DNA from: VXYK01 sp965221585
Lineage (GTDB): Bacteria; Actinomycetota; Acidimicrobiia; Acidimicrobiales; Aldehydirespiratoraceae
Direction: 5' to 3'
NCBI GenBank assembly: GCA_965221585.1
Contig: OZ244898.1
Location: 2,046,001 to 2,110,000 of the forward strand
DNA length: 64,000 nucleotides
The position numbers and the translations under genes are program-made. This document shows, piece after piece, positions 7,866-16,663 of this stretch. Every line of letters begins with the position of its first letter. Position 1 is the first letter of the stretch. The notes beneath the pieces are model-generated. The model searched no databases. It worked only from the letters and a program-made list of their open reading frames with translations, and was not told where the DNA came from.

Positions 7866-8992
7866 CGCGGGCTCCTTTCCTCGGCAACCGGATCGCCTGG
7901 GGCATAGAACTTGCCGGCCCACTTGCGGAATTGCAGGATCGGGCCGTCTGCATCGGCGAGGGCAGGGTTCGGATTGTGGATCTTGTTGTCGAAGATCACG
8001 TTGTCTTCGGCCATCTGTTTGCGGAGGTCTCGCACCAGCGCTTCGCCCACCCGACGACTCTTCAGTTCGGCCTCCTCACCTGATCCCAGTCTCCTGACCC
8101 GGTAGACCTTCATTGACCAGGTCGTCTCCCAGTCGATCGGCACCGTGACATTGAAGAACACGGTGTCGATGATTCCCGAGAAACGTGCGACGCTGAATCC
8201 GGGGCCGTAGCCGTCTGAATCGATCCGACCCGGGGTGGGTCCGCGCGGAGTGTCGAAGTCGACCCTTGAGCGCAGGCGATTGAACCAGCCGTCGAAGGTG
8301 AGCGATTCCAGCACGGGAACGGTCGCAGCTCCGTGCACCGTGCGCAGATGGATGTAGTCGGGCCCGTTCTCAGCCAGTTCCTGCCAAGGACAGCGGACAA
8401 CCCACTCCGCCGGTTCGACCGCGATCCATTCATCGCTGAGATACTCCGAACAGTCCGGTACCTCCCACAGCGGTTCTTGGGAGGGGTCTGGGTGGAACCA
8501 GAACATCACGAAACCGTTGCGTTCGATCGTCGGATACGTGCGGATCCGAGCCTTGGAGTTGACCCGGTCCGAGTAGGGGATATTGGCATTGCGTCCGTCA
8601 CCGTCCCAGGACCACCAGTGGTAGGGGCAGACGAGGTGGCATCCCTCGACTCGTCCACCGATGGCGAGGTTCGCTCCCAGGTGCGGGCAGTAGGCGTCCA
8701 TAACATGGGCTTCGCCTTGCTCGTCACGCCACAACACCAGGTCGCGGGCGAGCAACCGCACGGAACGAACCTCTCCGACTCCGAGCGATTCAGCCACGAC
8801 GATCGGGTACCACGCGAACGGAAAGGCCGTGTAGTACGGGAACCGCTCCAGCGAGGTCATCGACGTTTGCGCCGCGTCCCCTTGACGTGCCATGACCTGC
8901 AGCGGTGTCTCCCCCTCGAAGGTCCGGATCTTTGAACTTGCGCTCACAGAGCGCCGTTCAGCTGGGATGTCTGTGGGGATGTCTGCGGGCAT
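7862..8992 (-). CDS. Rieske non-haem iron oxygenase, KshA (3-ketosteroid 9-alpha-hydroxylase)-like
   Basis: A 376-residue oxygenase alpha subunit. The [2Fe-2S] ligands are Cys102/His104 (YCPHLG) and Cys122/His125 (CPYHWW). The mononuclear iron site is N209-x2-D212-x2-H215-x4-H220 in 'ENGPDYIHLRTVHG'. The Rieske motif spacing and 'CPYHWWSWDGDG' resemble KshA-type steroid oxygenases more than aromatic-ring dioxygenases. Such enzymes need a separate ferredoxin reductase, which is not adjacent; the pair at 42.1-43.5 kb could serve but this is speculative. The N-terminus contains a duplicated ADIP/TDIP tetrapeptide from a 12-bp tandem repeat. Later Met codons (residues 34 and 45) are possible starts. 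Confidence 0.87.
   Translation of the reverse strand: MPADIPTDIPAERRSVSASSKIRTFEGETPLQVMARQGDAAQTSMTSLERFPYYTAFPFAWYPIVVAESLGVGEVRSVRLLARDLVLWRDEQGEAHVMDAYCPHLGANLAIGGRVEGCHLVCPYHWWSWDGDGRNANIPYSDRVNSKARIRTYPTIERNGFVMFWFHPDPSQEPLWEVPDCSEYLSDEWIAVEPAEWVVRCPWQELAENGPDYIHLRTVHGAATVPVLESLTFDGWFNRLRSRVDFDTPRGPTPGRIDSDGYGPGFSVARFSGIIDTVFFNVTVPIDWETTWSMKVYRVRRLGSGEEAELKSRRVGEALVRDLRKQMAEDNVIFDNKIHNPNPALADADGPILQFRKWAGKFYAPGDPVAEERSPR
8964..8987. repeat. 12-bp tandem duplication in the oxygenase N-terminus
   Basis: GGGATGTCTGTG (8964-8975) is followed by GGGATGTCTGCG (8976-8987). This is a four-codon in-frame duplication at residues 2-9 of the Rieske oxygenase. Confidence 0.75.
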
Positions 8993-9064
8993 AACCTGAG
9001 TCCTGGAGATGTGGGGCGGCGCGTGGTTTGGCCTCGACCTCTGACACAAGGAAAGCTCTTGACC

Positions 9065-10294
9065 ATGGCCGCCGCAAACCACAGGACCGACGAGTCCGCC
9101 GAACAAGCCGAGTTTCGAGCGAGAGTCAGGGCGTGGTACGACGCCAACGCGACGCCCAAAGGAGACGATTCTCCGTGGGAGACCAACGTTCACCGCGACC
9201 CCGCCGACGCCCACCGGCATTTTCTCGCGTCCAAGGCCTGGCAGGGCCGGCTGCATGCGGCGGGTCTCGCTGGGATTGCCTGGCCCACCGAGTACGGCGG
9301 GGGCGGAGGCAGGTCCTGGATGACCCGCATCGAGCGGCAGATCTCGCTCGAGTACGAGGAATGGGTCGGGTTTGTGGGTGCCACCATCGCGATGCTCGGA
9401 CCGACACTGCTGCGCCACGGCACCGAGGAACAGAAACGGGAATTCCTTCCCAAGCTGCTGTCCGCTGAACTGTCGTTCTGTCAACTCTTCAGCGAACCAG
9501 GTGCCGGAAGCGATCTCGCCGCACTCGCCACCCGTGCCGAGCGTGACGGCGACGAGTTCATAGTCAACGGCCAAAAGGTGTGGAACAGTTCGGCCCAGTT
9601 CTGCGACTGGGGGTTCGCCCTGGTCCGCACCGACCCCGGCGCCCCCAAGCACAAGGGCATCACGTTCCTGCTTGTTGACATGTCCACGGAGGGAATCGAG
9701 GTTCGGCCCCTGGTGCAGATCAACCAGTCGGCGCATTTCAACGAGGTTTTCCTGTCCGACGTACGGGTGCCTGTGGCGAACGTCGTCGGTCAGATCAACC
9801 AGGGTTGGGCCCCGGCGCGCACGGTGCTGTCGAATGAGTCGGCGTTCATTGCGGGAGCCCGGTTCCCGACCCGTTCGAAGCTGATCGAACTGGCCGGCGA
9901 CAAGGGACTGCTCGGTGATCTCGTGGTCCGCCAGGAGCTTGCCAACTACTACAGCCGCGAGCTGATCTCGTCGTGGATGGGCGAACAGGTCCAATACGCC
10001 ATTCGACGTGGCGAGTCGCCGCCGATGGACCCTGGGCTCATCAAGTTGATGGCATCGCAGAACCGACGCCTCTCGGGGGACCTCGCCTGTCGAATCCTGG
10101 GTGTGGAATCGGACGCGGGCAGCGGCGAGAAGGTGGATTGGGCGCAGATCGAGTTGCTGGGCCGATATTCGATCTCGATCGGTGGCGGGACCGACGAGGT
10201 TATGAAGAACAACATCGGTGAGCGTTCGCTGCAATTGCCTCGTGAACCCGGTTACGACAAGAATCAGCCGTGGCGCGAGATACCACGCTCCTGA
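9065..10294 (+). CDS. Acyl-CoA dehydrogenase family protein
   Basis: A 409-residue FAD-dependent dehydrogenase introducing an alpha,beta double bond in an acyl-CoA. The flavin-binding signature is 'CQLFSEPGAGSDLAAL' near residue 140, the middle beta domain includes 'VNGQKVWNSSAQFCDWGF', and the C-terminal signature is 'SISIGGGTDEVMKNNIGER'. AAGGAAA lies ten bases before the ATG. The gene is divergent from the Rieske operon across ~70 bp and is followed after 40 bp by an epimerase-like gene. The overall form is similar to FadE-type enzymes acting on steroid or branched side chains. Electrons should go to ETF. Confidence 0.93.
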   Translation: MAAANHRTDESAEQAEFRARVRAWYDANATPKGDDSPWETNVHRDPADAHRHFLASKAWQGRLHAAGLAGIAWPTEYGGGGGRSWMTRIERQISLEYEEWVGFVGATIAMLGPTLLRHGTEEQKREFLPKLLSAELSFCQLFSEPGAGSDLAALATRAERDGDEFIVNGQKVWNSSAQFCDWGFALVRTDPGAPKHKGITFLLVDMSTEGIEVRPLVQINQSAHFNEVFLSDVRVPVANVVGQINQGWAPARTVLSNESAFIAGARFPTRSKLIELAGDKGLLGDLVVRQELANYYSRELISSWMGEQVQYAIRRGESPPMDPGLIKLMASQNRRLSGDLACRILGVESDAGSGEKVDWAQIELLGRYSISIGGGTDEVMKNNIGERSLQLPREPGYDKNQPWREIPRS

Positions 10295-10334
10295 GGATCC
10301 CCAGATCCGGCCACGGCCACCCGAGGACCAGACA

Positions 10335-11246
10335 ATGACTTCTCTGACAGACCGAACAATTGTGGTCGCCGGCTGCACCGGCCAGGTGGGTTCGCCCCTG
10401 GCACTTGCGCTGGCCGGCACCGGCAACGAAGTCCACGGCATCGCCCGGTTCAAGGATCCCGCGGTACGGGAGCGTATGGAGCAGGGCGGCGTCGTCTGTC
10501 ACGGCGTTGATCTTTTTGAGCCCGACCTGAGCTCTGTCCCCGCGAATGTCGACTACCTGCTCAACTTCGCGGTGACCAAGACGGGGAAATGGGACAAGGA
10601 CCTGGTGACCAACGCGGTGGCCGCCGGTCAGCTGATGAGCCACATGCGCAACGCCGATGCTGTGCTGCACTGTTCTACCACCGCTGTCTACGCGCCCAGC
10701 AACGGCGAGCCGATGCGGGAGGACTCGCCGTTGGGCCGCGATCATCACCAGAACCTCCTCCCGACGTATTCCACAGCAAAGACTGCTTCGGAGTCGGTCG
10801 CCCGCTTCGCCGCTCGCGAGTTCTCGATTCCGACCACCATCGCCCGTTTGTGCGTGCCCTACGGCGACGAGGGCGGTTGGCCGCTGTTCCATCTGCTGAT
10901 GGCCCAAGCTTCCCAGAAGATCCCTGTTCACCCCGATGGGTCCCGCTACAACCCGATCCACCATTCAGACATCATCGCCCAGGTACCGGCTCTGCTCGAC
11001 GCGGCGACTCCAGAGGCCACGATCCTCAACTGGGGTAGCGACGAGGTGGTGTCGGTTGAGGAGTGGACCAGGTACATATGCGAGGTTTCGGGAGCGCCCG
11101 AACCGGTCTTCGAAATCAACGCTTCGACGATTCCGAGCGCGGTGATCGACACGGAGGCGGTGCGCGCGGCCGTCGGTCCCTGTTCGGTCTCGTGGAAGGA
11201 CGGGTTCAGACGCTTGGCTGCCAACGCAGTCACCGGGTCCGGCTAG
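10335..11246 (+). CDS. NAD-dependent epimerase/dehydratase (extended SDR) family protein
   Basis: A 303-residue Rossmann-fold protein. The dinucleotide-binding loop is 'VVAGCTGQVGSPLA' at residues 11-24, the catalytic Tyr-x3-Lys is in 'PTYSTAKTASE', and a Ser/Thr 'LHCSTTAVY' lies on the expected strand. The C-terminal half contains 'NPIHHSDIIAQV', as in extended SDRs. The ATG follows GAGGACCAGACA. The extended-SDR group includes sugar epimerases and 3-beta-hydroxysteroid dehydrogenases, so a steroid or hydroxyacyl substrate is possible given the neighbours, but this is inference. Confidence 0.85.
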   Translation: MTSLTDRTIVVAGCTGQVGSPLALALAGTGNEVHGIARFKDPAVRERMEQGGVVCHGVDLFEPDLSSVPANVDYLLNFAVTKTGKWDKDLVTNAVAAGQLMSHMRNADAVLHCSTTAVYAPSNGEPMREDSPLGRDHHQNLLPTYSTAKTASESVARFAAREFSIPTTIARLCVPYGDEGGWPLFHLLMAQASQKIPVHPDGSRYNPIHHSDIIAQVPALLDAATPEATILNWGSDEVVSVEEWTRYICEVSGAPEPVFEINASTIPSAVIDTEAVRAAVGPCSVSWKDGFRRLAANAVTGSG

Positions 11247-11389
11247 GGCCGCCGCGCAGGCCGGTCCCACGACGGCGAGACCATTTGCGACCGTCTGACC
11301 GGAGCAACATCCAGGTACCCTGTCATAGCACCGGACTATGTGGACGACGCGGACGTCGCACACCATCCCCGCTGCCGGAGTGTCCCCCG

Positions 11390-12763
11390 ATGAGTCCCAC
11401 GTTCGCCGATCTCGGCGTACCCGAACCGATTGTCGCGGTGCTGCGCCGCGGTGGCGTGACGTGCCCCTTCGAGATCCAGGCAGCCACGATTCCCGACCTG
11501 CTCAGGGGCCATGATGTGGTGGGCCGCGCCCCCACCGGATCCGGCAAGACTCTCGCATTCGGGATTCCTGTGCTGACGCGGGTGAGCAGGGCTGCACCAG
11601 GTCTGCCAAGCGGGTTGGTCCTCGCTCCGACTCGCGAACTAGCCGAGCAGATCGCTACGGAACTAAGCCCACTGGCCGAGGCCGTGGGTCGGCGCGTCCA
11701 CGCGGTCTACGGCGGCGTCGCCATCGAACCCCAGATCAAGAAGATGGCACGTGGCGTGGACGTGCTCGTAGCGACTCCCGGGCGTCTCGAGGATCTCATT
11801 GAGCGCCAGGTGGTGAACCTGCGCAAGACCGCCACGGTGGTGGTCGACGAGGCTGATCGCATGGCCGACATGGGCTTCATGCCCGCAGTGCGACGAATTC
11901 TCGACGGCACTGCAGGCAAGCGGCACACGATAATGTTCTCGGCCACCCTGGCAGGTGATGTCGGCAAGTTGATCGACCAGTACCAATCCGATCCCCTGCA
12001 CCACGGTGTGGGACCGGTGACACCGGACCTGACGACCACGCAGCATCACTTCTGGGAGGTTCCTAGACCCGACCGGATCGCTCTGTGTGCTTCGGTCATC
12101 GCCACCGTCGGTTCGACAATCGTGTTCACGCGCACCCGCCACGGTGCTGACCGTGCCGCCCGTCAACTCAATCGGGTAGGGATCCCTGCGGCCGCGATCC
12201 ACGGCAACCGCTCGCAGGCACAGCGTTCCCGAGCGCTCCGCGACTTCGCCTCGGGCAAGGCCCTTGGGTTGGTTGCCACCGATGTGGCGGCCCGGGGGAT
12301 CCACGTCGACGGTGTCGAGTGCGTGGTGCACTACGACCCCGTTGATGAGGACTCCGCCTACATCCATCGTTCGGGTCGCACGGCACGAGCCGGTGCGGCG
12401 GGCCAGGTCGTGTCGTTCGTGGACCCCTCCCAGGTCCGTCTGGTCAGAGCAATGCAACGGAGACTGAACCTGGCTTCCGAGATCACGGCGCCACCACCGA
12501 TGGACGGCCCAGCGGTGACTGTTCCTGCGGACAACCCCAGACCCGAACAACGCAACAACTCCGAACAACGCAGGCCAAAGAACAACAGCAAACCCAGCCA
12601 ACGCAGCAAGCCCGAACAACGCGGCCGGTCCAAACAACGCAGTCGGTCCAACGGGGCCAAGAACGGGCACAAGCCTTCCGCTGCCGGCGGTCGACGACAC
12701 AACCAGCGGCAGAAGCAACGGCAGAGCCAACGACAGGGCCAGTCCCGACTCCGCGTTCACTAG
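11390..12763 (+). CDS. DEAD-box ATP-dependent RNA helicase
   Basis: A 457-residue RNA helicase. The Q motif 'FEIQAATIP' (27-35), Walker A 'APTGSGKT' (47-54), 'PTREL' (80-84), the DEAD box at 153-156 (VVDEADRM), 'SAT' (184-186) and motif VI 'HRSGRTARAG' (326-335) are all intact. Residues ~385-457 form a basic Gln/Arg/Ser-rich tail with repeated short units, likely an RNA-binding extension as in RhlE/CsdA-like proteins. The ATG was chosen because upstream sequence in the same frame overlaps the epimerase gene antiparallel to its own frame. A role in ribosome assembly or mRNA decay is likely; RNase J and PNPase are encoded elsewhere in the window. Confidence 0.93.
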   Translation: MSPTFADLGVPEPIVAVLRRGGVTCPFEIQAATIPDLLRGHDVVGRAPTGSGKTLAFGIPVLTRVSRAAPGLPSGLVLAPTRELAEQIATELSPLAEAVGRRVHAVYGGVAIEPQIKKMARGVDVLVATPGRLEDLIERQVVNLRKTATVVVDEADRMADMGFMPAVRRILDGTAGKRHTIMFSATLAGDVGKLIDQYQSDPLHHGVGPVTPDLTTTQHHFWEVPRPDRIALCASVIATVGSTIVFTRTRHGADRAARQLNRVGIPAAAIHGNRSQAQRSRALRDFASGKALGLVATDVAARGIHVDGVECVVHYDPVDEDSAYIHRSGRTARAGAAGQVVSFVDPSQVRLVRAMQRRLNLASEITAPPPMDGPAVTVPADNPRPEQRNNSEQRRPKNNSKPSQRSKPEQRGRSKQRSRSNGAKNGHKPSAAGGRRHNQRQKQRQSQRQGQSRLRVH

Positions 12764-12818
12764 CGGGTCAGACGGCCTCTCAGGCAGGCGCGCCGAAGCT
12801 CGGTCGCTCAAGCCCTCT

Positions 12819-13610
12819 CTATCCCAGGAGGAAGTCGCGGGTGACCGCGAGAGATCTGGGATCTTGAAGCATGAACAGATGCCCTCCCTCAAAGGTCTCC
12901 AACCTCGAATCTGGGATCAGAGCCACAATCGCTTCGGAGTTCACCAGCGGCGCGATCCCGTCGTAACGCCCCGCGCACACGAGCGTCGGTGCCGATATCG
13001 ATCCAAGATCAGCCAACACGTCATGGTGCCGCCTCGCTTCGAGCTGTTGAGCGAATCCCGCAGCCGACTCCGCCGAGACAGAACGCGCATAGCCGTCACG
13101 CAACTGTGACGTGAACCCCTCCAAGCCTGGGAGGCCCTGTCCGCTGTCGGAGACGTAGCGAGTGTCCATCAGCGAAAGGGAAGTCTCGGTCCTCTCGGCT
13201 GTCGGCAGATCTTCCAACTCATCGAGAGGATAAGACCTGAGCGGGCCGCCGGGTGACGTGCAGTTCAGAACCAGTCGCTCGACCAACCCCGGGTGACGGA
13301 TGGCCAGGTGCTGAGCAACCATTCCACCAAACGACGTGCCCACCACCCGGGTGATCTCCCAACCCAGAGCGGAGCACAGATGCGCCGCGTCGTCGGCGTA
13401 GTCGAACATCGTCGGGGGGTGATCCCCCAGGGTCGTCTGACCCAAGCAACGCTGATCATAGTGCAGGCCTCTGAAGTGCTGATTCAGCCCATTGAGGTGC
13501 GGGGCGCTGAGCCGCAGATCCCCGCCGCTGCCCGAGATGTGCAGCAGGTTCGGGCCCTCGCCGTGAAACTCGTAATACATGGTCAGGTCGTTGACTTCGA
13601 TGAACGGCAT
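12819..13610 (-). CDS. Alpha/beta hydrolase fold protein
   Basis: A 263-residue hydrolase. The nucleophile elbow is 'VVGTSFGGMV' with Ser93. The acid is probably the Asp of 'CAGRYDGIAP' and the base the His of 'FEGGHLFML'. The oxyanion strand-loop 'LLHISGSGGDLR' follows the first strands. Substrate unknown; esterase, C-C hydrolase and haloperoxidase-like activities all share this layout. It lies 42 bp downstream of a methyltransferase gene on the same strand. The gap holds a 13-bp tandem duplication that contains GGAGG on the coding strand. Confidence 0.87.
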   Translation of the reverse strand: MPFIEVNDLTMYYEFHGEGPNLLHISGSGGDLRLSAPHLNGLNQHFRGLHYDQRCLGQTTLGDHPPTMFDYADDAAHLCSALGWEITRVVGTSFGGMVAQHLAIRHPGLVERLVLNCTSPGGPLRSYPLDELEDLPTAERTETSLSLMDTRYVSDSGQGLPGLEGFTSQLRDGYARSVSAESAAGFAQQLEARRHHDVLADLGSISAPTLVCAGRYDGIAPLVNSEAIVALIPDSRLETFEGGHLFMLQDPRSLAVTRDFLLG

Positions 13611-13624
13611 CTCTGTTGCCCCTA

Positions 13625-13650
13625 GGTCCAGCCTCCGGGTCCAGCCTCCC
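13625..13650. repeat. 13-bp tandem duplication between two genes
   Basis: GGTCCAGCCTCCG (13625-13637) is followed by GGTCCAGCCTCCC (13638-13650). Each copy contains GGAGG on the minus strand, just before the hydrolase start. Confidence 0.8.
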
Positions 13651-13652
13651 GG

Positions 13653-14720
13653 TCAGATTCTCACTTCGAAGTAGCGGTTCAAGGGATCGACTTCGAACTC
13701 ATGGACCTCGACACTGCCGAAACCCGCAGCAGCGGCCATCTCCTCGAACACCTCGACGGTGAGTCCCAGTGTTCCCAGTCCGGCACCGTTCGGCTCGGAC
13801 ATCGCCGAAGACATGCAGTACAGGATCGACATGGCGTACATCAACGGCAACACCGGGATGTGCCGGTTCTCTTCAAGCCCGCCTCTGGTCTTGATGTCGG
13901 CCACAATCCAGACACCATCGTCTGCCAGGCACGATCGAGCCGCCGCGGCCGCGGCGGCGGGGTCCGGCAGGTCGTGGAGCACATCGAGGGTCACCAGCAG
14001 GTCGACATCGCTGAAATCGCGCAGATCGTCGAAGGTCCCTGACCGGAACGACAAGTTCGTCAGAGCCTCCGAGGCTGCGGTTTGCGTCGCCGTCTCGATT
14101 GCGTGCACCGACGGATCGATGCCTACCACGGTCGACTGCGGAAATGCGCCGGCGATGGCTGCCGCAGCCACGCCCGAACCGCAGCCCACGTCGACAACCG
14201 TGGCTCCCACCCTCAGGCGCTCAGTCAGCTGCTCAACGGCGTCGAGTATCACGGGCACGAGCCAGGCTCGCTGGCCGGATGCGCTCATCGCCGCCTGGAA
14301 GTGACAGGCATGGACCCCATGTTCGCTCCAGGTCATGCCCAGTCCGGTCTCGAACGCCTCCGCTGTCCGGTTGATCTCATGGTGGGTTATCGGGAGCCCG
14401 AACACTCCAGCGGTAGCAGCGGGATGGTCCGGCTCACACAACGCCGCCTTGGCTTCGGGCATCAGATGGAATCGACCATCTTCGTGGCAGACCAGGCCCG
14501 CAGCAGCGACCGCGTGCAGCCATTCGCGAACCCAGCGTTCATGCAGACCCGTCGCATCCGCCAATTCTTCGGAAGTGGATTGCGGCGCTTGGGCGAGCGC
14601 GTCGAAGAGCCCCAGGCGGACCCCCAGGTGGACGATTGCGCTCATCGCCTCGCCCTGTTTCATGCGGTACAGGTCTTGGATCGTCTGGCCGAGGAGTTCA
14701 AGGTCGACTTCGGTGCGCAT
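13653..14720 (-). CDS. SAM-dependent methyltransferase with N-terminal winged-helix domain
   Basis: A 355-residue protein. Residues ~20-90 look like a dimerisation/winged-helix domain ('LGVRLGLFDALAQ', 'ELADATGLHERWVREWLHAV') like those fused to O-methyltransferase-type enzymes in actinobacteria. The Rossmann domain starts with 'VVDVGCGSGVAAAAIA' (motif I) and 'VVGIDPSVHAIE', followed by 'VDLLVTLDVLHDLPDP'. Its start overlaps the stop of cinA by one base. The methyl acceptor is unknown. Confidence 0.85.
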   Translation of the reverse strand: MRTEVDLELLGQTIQDLYRMKQGEAMSAIVHLGVRLGLFDALAQAPQSTSEELADATGLHERWVREWLHAVAAAGLVCHEDGRFHLMPEAKAALCEPDHPAATAGVFGLPITHHEINRTAEAFETGLGMTWSEHGVHACHFQAAMSASGQRAWLVPVILDAVEQLTERLRVGATVVDVGCGSGVAAAAIAGAFPQSTVVGIDPSVHAIETATQTAASEALTNLSFRSGTFDDLRDFSDVDLLVTLDVLHDLPDPAAAAAAARSCLADDGVWIVADIKTRGGLEENRHIPVLPLMYAMSILYCMSSAMSEPNGAGLGTLGLTVEVFEEMAAAAGFGSVEVHEFEVDPLNRYFEVRI

Positions 14721-16042
14721 CAGCGTTTCTCCATCGCTTCGGGGCCGGCAAATGGGCTGTCAGGTTTGCGTTCAGGTTGGGCAATCAGCCGCGTGCGGAG
14801 CATGTTGAGAGCCATGATGCAGGTGAACTGCCGGATGCGCTCACGGTCGAACGGCAACTTGATGGTGGTGGCCTCTGTCTGGTCGCTTACGTCGCCGCCG
14901 GAGGCCGCGAAGTGCATTCCGATGCAGACGACCCCGGGTTCAACTCCCTCGTGGGGTTCCGGCCCGGCGACTCCCGAAACTGCAAGACCAACGTCAGCGT
15001 CGAAGACACGGCAGGCGCCCCGTGCCATCTCGGTCACCATCTCCTGGCTCACCGAGTGGACGTCCCCGGCGCTCAGCAGGGACTGTTTGAGGTCCCGGTG
15101 GTAGGGAACGATCCCGCCCCGGAAGACTTCGCTGCAACCGGGGTGGTTGACCAGCCGGGCAGAGATGAGCCCACCGGTGAGCGATTCTGCTAGGGCCAGA
15201 GTAAGTCCACGATCACGCAGCAGGTCAAGGACCACGGACTCCATCGTGTCGTCGTCGGTTCCGAAGACAATGTCACCGATCAGGTCCCGCAGGCGGCTCT
15301 CCTCGTCGTCGAGGATGGAGACGGCCTCGGCCTCGCTCGCGGCTTTCGCGGTGATCCGCACCTTCAGACCTTCCAAGCCGCTCGCAAGGAACGCGATAGT
15401 CGCGGTTCCGGCCTCATCGAGACGCCGGATCTCATCGTCGAGCTGTTCGGCGAGACCGGACTCTGACTGGCCCCAGGTGCGCAACGTCCGACTACGGATA
15501 ACCGCGCTGATCCCGGCCCGCTCTGCCAGATCTGGGAGCACCCCCTCGAGCACCATCTGCTTCATCTCCCACGGAACTCCCGGTACCGCGTAAATCACCT
15601 TGCCCTGGTATGCCCCGCCCAGCGGGCAGATCAGTCCCGCAGCCGTGCCGGGCATCGCAGGATTGACTCGGGCGCCCGCGGGAACGTCTGCCTGACGCTT
15701 GTTGTTCTCGGCCATGTTGCGGCCCCGACCACCGAACATCGTCTCGATCTTGGCGATGATGCGTTCGTCGCGGACCAGTTCCACACCCATGACCGCAGCG
15801 ATGGCCTCACGGGTGATGTCGTCCTGCGTCGGACCCAGTCCACCGCAGACGATCACTGCATCACTGCGATCCAGAGCCTCGCTGAGCACCGAGACCATCC
15901 GTTCCAAGTTGTCGCCCACCTTCGTCTGGTGATGGCTGTCGATGCCCGCTAACGCCAACTGCTCTCCGATCCACGACGAATTGGTGTCGACGATCTGACC
16001 CAGCAGCAGTTCGGTTCCGACCGCCACCACTTCACAGTTCAT
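14720..16042 (-). CDS. cinA: CinA: competence/damage-inducible protein, NMN deamidase family
   Basis: A 440-residue two-domain protein. The N-terminal MoaB/MoeA-like domain (COG1058; 'AVGTELLLGQIVDTNSSWI', 'CGGLGPTQDDITREA') is attributed to ADP-ribose pyrophosphatase activity. The C-terminal CinA domain (from ~residue 265; 'LALAESLTGGLISARLV', 'VSGVAGPEP') is the nicotinamide-mononucleotide deamidase that recycles pyridine nucleotides. Both domains appear intact. It is transcribed downstream of pgsA, an order common in actinobacteria (rimO-pgsA-cinA). Confidence 0.95.
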   Translation of the reverse strand: MNCEVVAVGTELLLGQIVDTNSSWIGEQLALAGIDSHHQTKVGDNLERMVSVLSEALDRSDAVIVCGGLGPTQDDITREAIAAVMGVELVRDERIIAKIETMFGGRGRNMAENNKRQADVPAGARVNPAMPGTAAGLICPLGGAYQGKVIYAVPGVPWEMKQMVLEGVLPDLAERAGISAVIRSRTLRTWGQSESGLAEQLDDEIRRLDEAGTATIAFLASGLEGLKVRITAKAASEAEAVSILDDEESRLRDLIGDIVFGTDDDTMESVVLDLLRDRGLTLALAESLTGGLISARLVNHPGCSEVFRGGIVPYHRDLKQSLLSAGDVHSVSQEMVTEMARGACRVFDADVGLAVSGVAGPEPHEGVEPGVVCIGMHFAASGGDVSDQTEATTIKLPFDRERIRQFTCIMALNMLRTRLIAQPERKPDSPFAGPEAMEKR

Positions 16043-16069
16043 ACACGGACCTCAAACACACGGACCTCA
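16043..16069. repeat. 15-bp-period duplication upstream of cinA
   Basis: ACACGGACCTCA occurs at 16043-16054 and 16058-16069. On the minus strand each copy supplies TGAGGTCC, a weak ribosome-binding-site-like element before the cinA start. Confidence 0.75.
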
Positions 16070-16084
16070 TACACACCGGTGAGG

Positions 16085-16663
16085 TCACTCACCCGTCGAG
16101 CTCAGGGCACTCTGGCCGTCGATCAGGTACTGGACCCCTGAAACGAGAGTCCAGACAACCGCAATCCACAACGCCACGTCGATCAGAGTGTCTTGATCAG
16201 CCAGCGTCGGCATCACCGCCATCGCCAACGCCACTCCCTGCACGAAGGTCTTGTACTTGGCTGAACGGCGGGCGGGGAGGGCCAACCCGTGGCGCGCCCA
16301 TCGACTGCGCCAGGCGGTGATCCCGAGTTCACGCACGGCCATGATCGTCACCGGCAGCCACCAGTAGCGCTCGACAGCGACGAGGCAGAATCCTGAACCG
16401 AGGATCACTACCTTGTCTGCCAGTGGGTCGAGGAACGCGCCGCTGCGGCTGACGACATTCGCCCGGCGGGCAACCTTGCCGTCGAAGAAGTCGGTGCTGG
16501 CCAAGGCGACGCCGAGTCCGAACGCTGCCCAGGACACGCCCCGCGTGTCCTCTGCCGCGAGTAGCAGCCAGAACAGCAGCGGTGCGAACAGCAGGCGCAT
16601 GATCGTCAGCAGGTTCGCCGGGTGGGTTATCCCAGCGCTTCGCGGCACGGCAAGATCGCTCAC
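16085..16663 (-). CDS. pgsA: CDP-diacylglycerol--glycerol-3-phosphate 3-phosphatidyltransferase
   Basis: A 192-residue membrane enzyme making phosphatidylglycerol phosphate from CDP-DAG and glycerol-3-phosphate. The CDP-alcohol phosphotransferase signature D-x2-D-G-x2-A-R-x8-G-x3-D-x3-D is complete across 'STDFFDGKVARR' and 'SGAFLDPLADK' (residues ~56-84). About four to five hydrophobic segments are visible. It overlaps the stop of rimO by four bases. The other CDP-alcohol transferases (cardiolipin, PI) are possible but the location after rimO and before cinA favours PgsA. Confidence 0.93.
   Translation of the reverse strand: MSDLAVPRSAGITHPANLLTIMRLLFAPLLFWLLLAAEDTRGVSWAAFGLGVALASTDFFDGKVARRANVVSRSGAFLDPLADKVVILGSGFCLVAVERYWWLPVTIMAVRELGITAWRSRWARHGLALPARRSAKYKTFVQGVALAMAVMPTLADQDTLIDVALWIAVVWTLVSGVQYLIDGQSALSSTGE

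Noticed and set aside
8993..10453. N-terminal extension of the Rieske oxygenase ORF to 863 residues
   Set aside because: The extension is antisense to the acyl-CoA dehydrogenase gene; the ATG at 8992 gives the normal family length.
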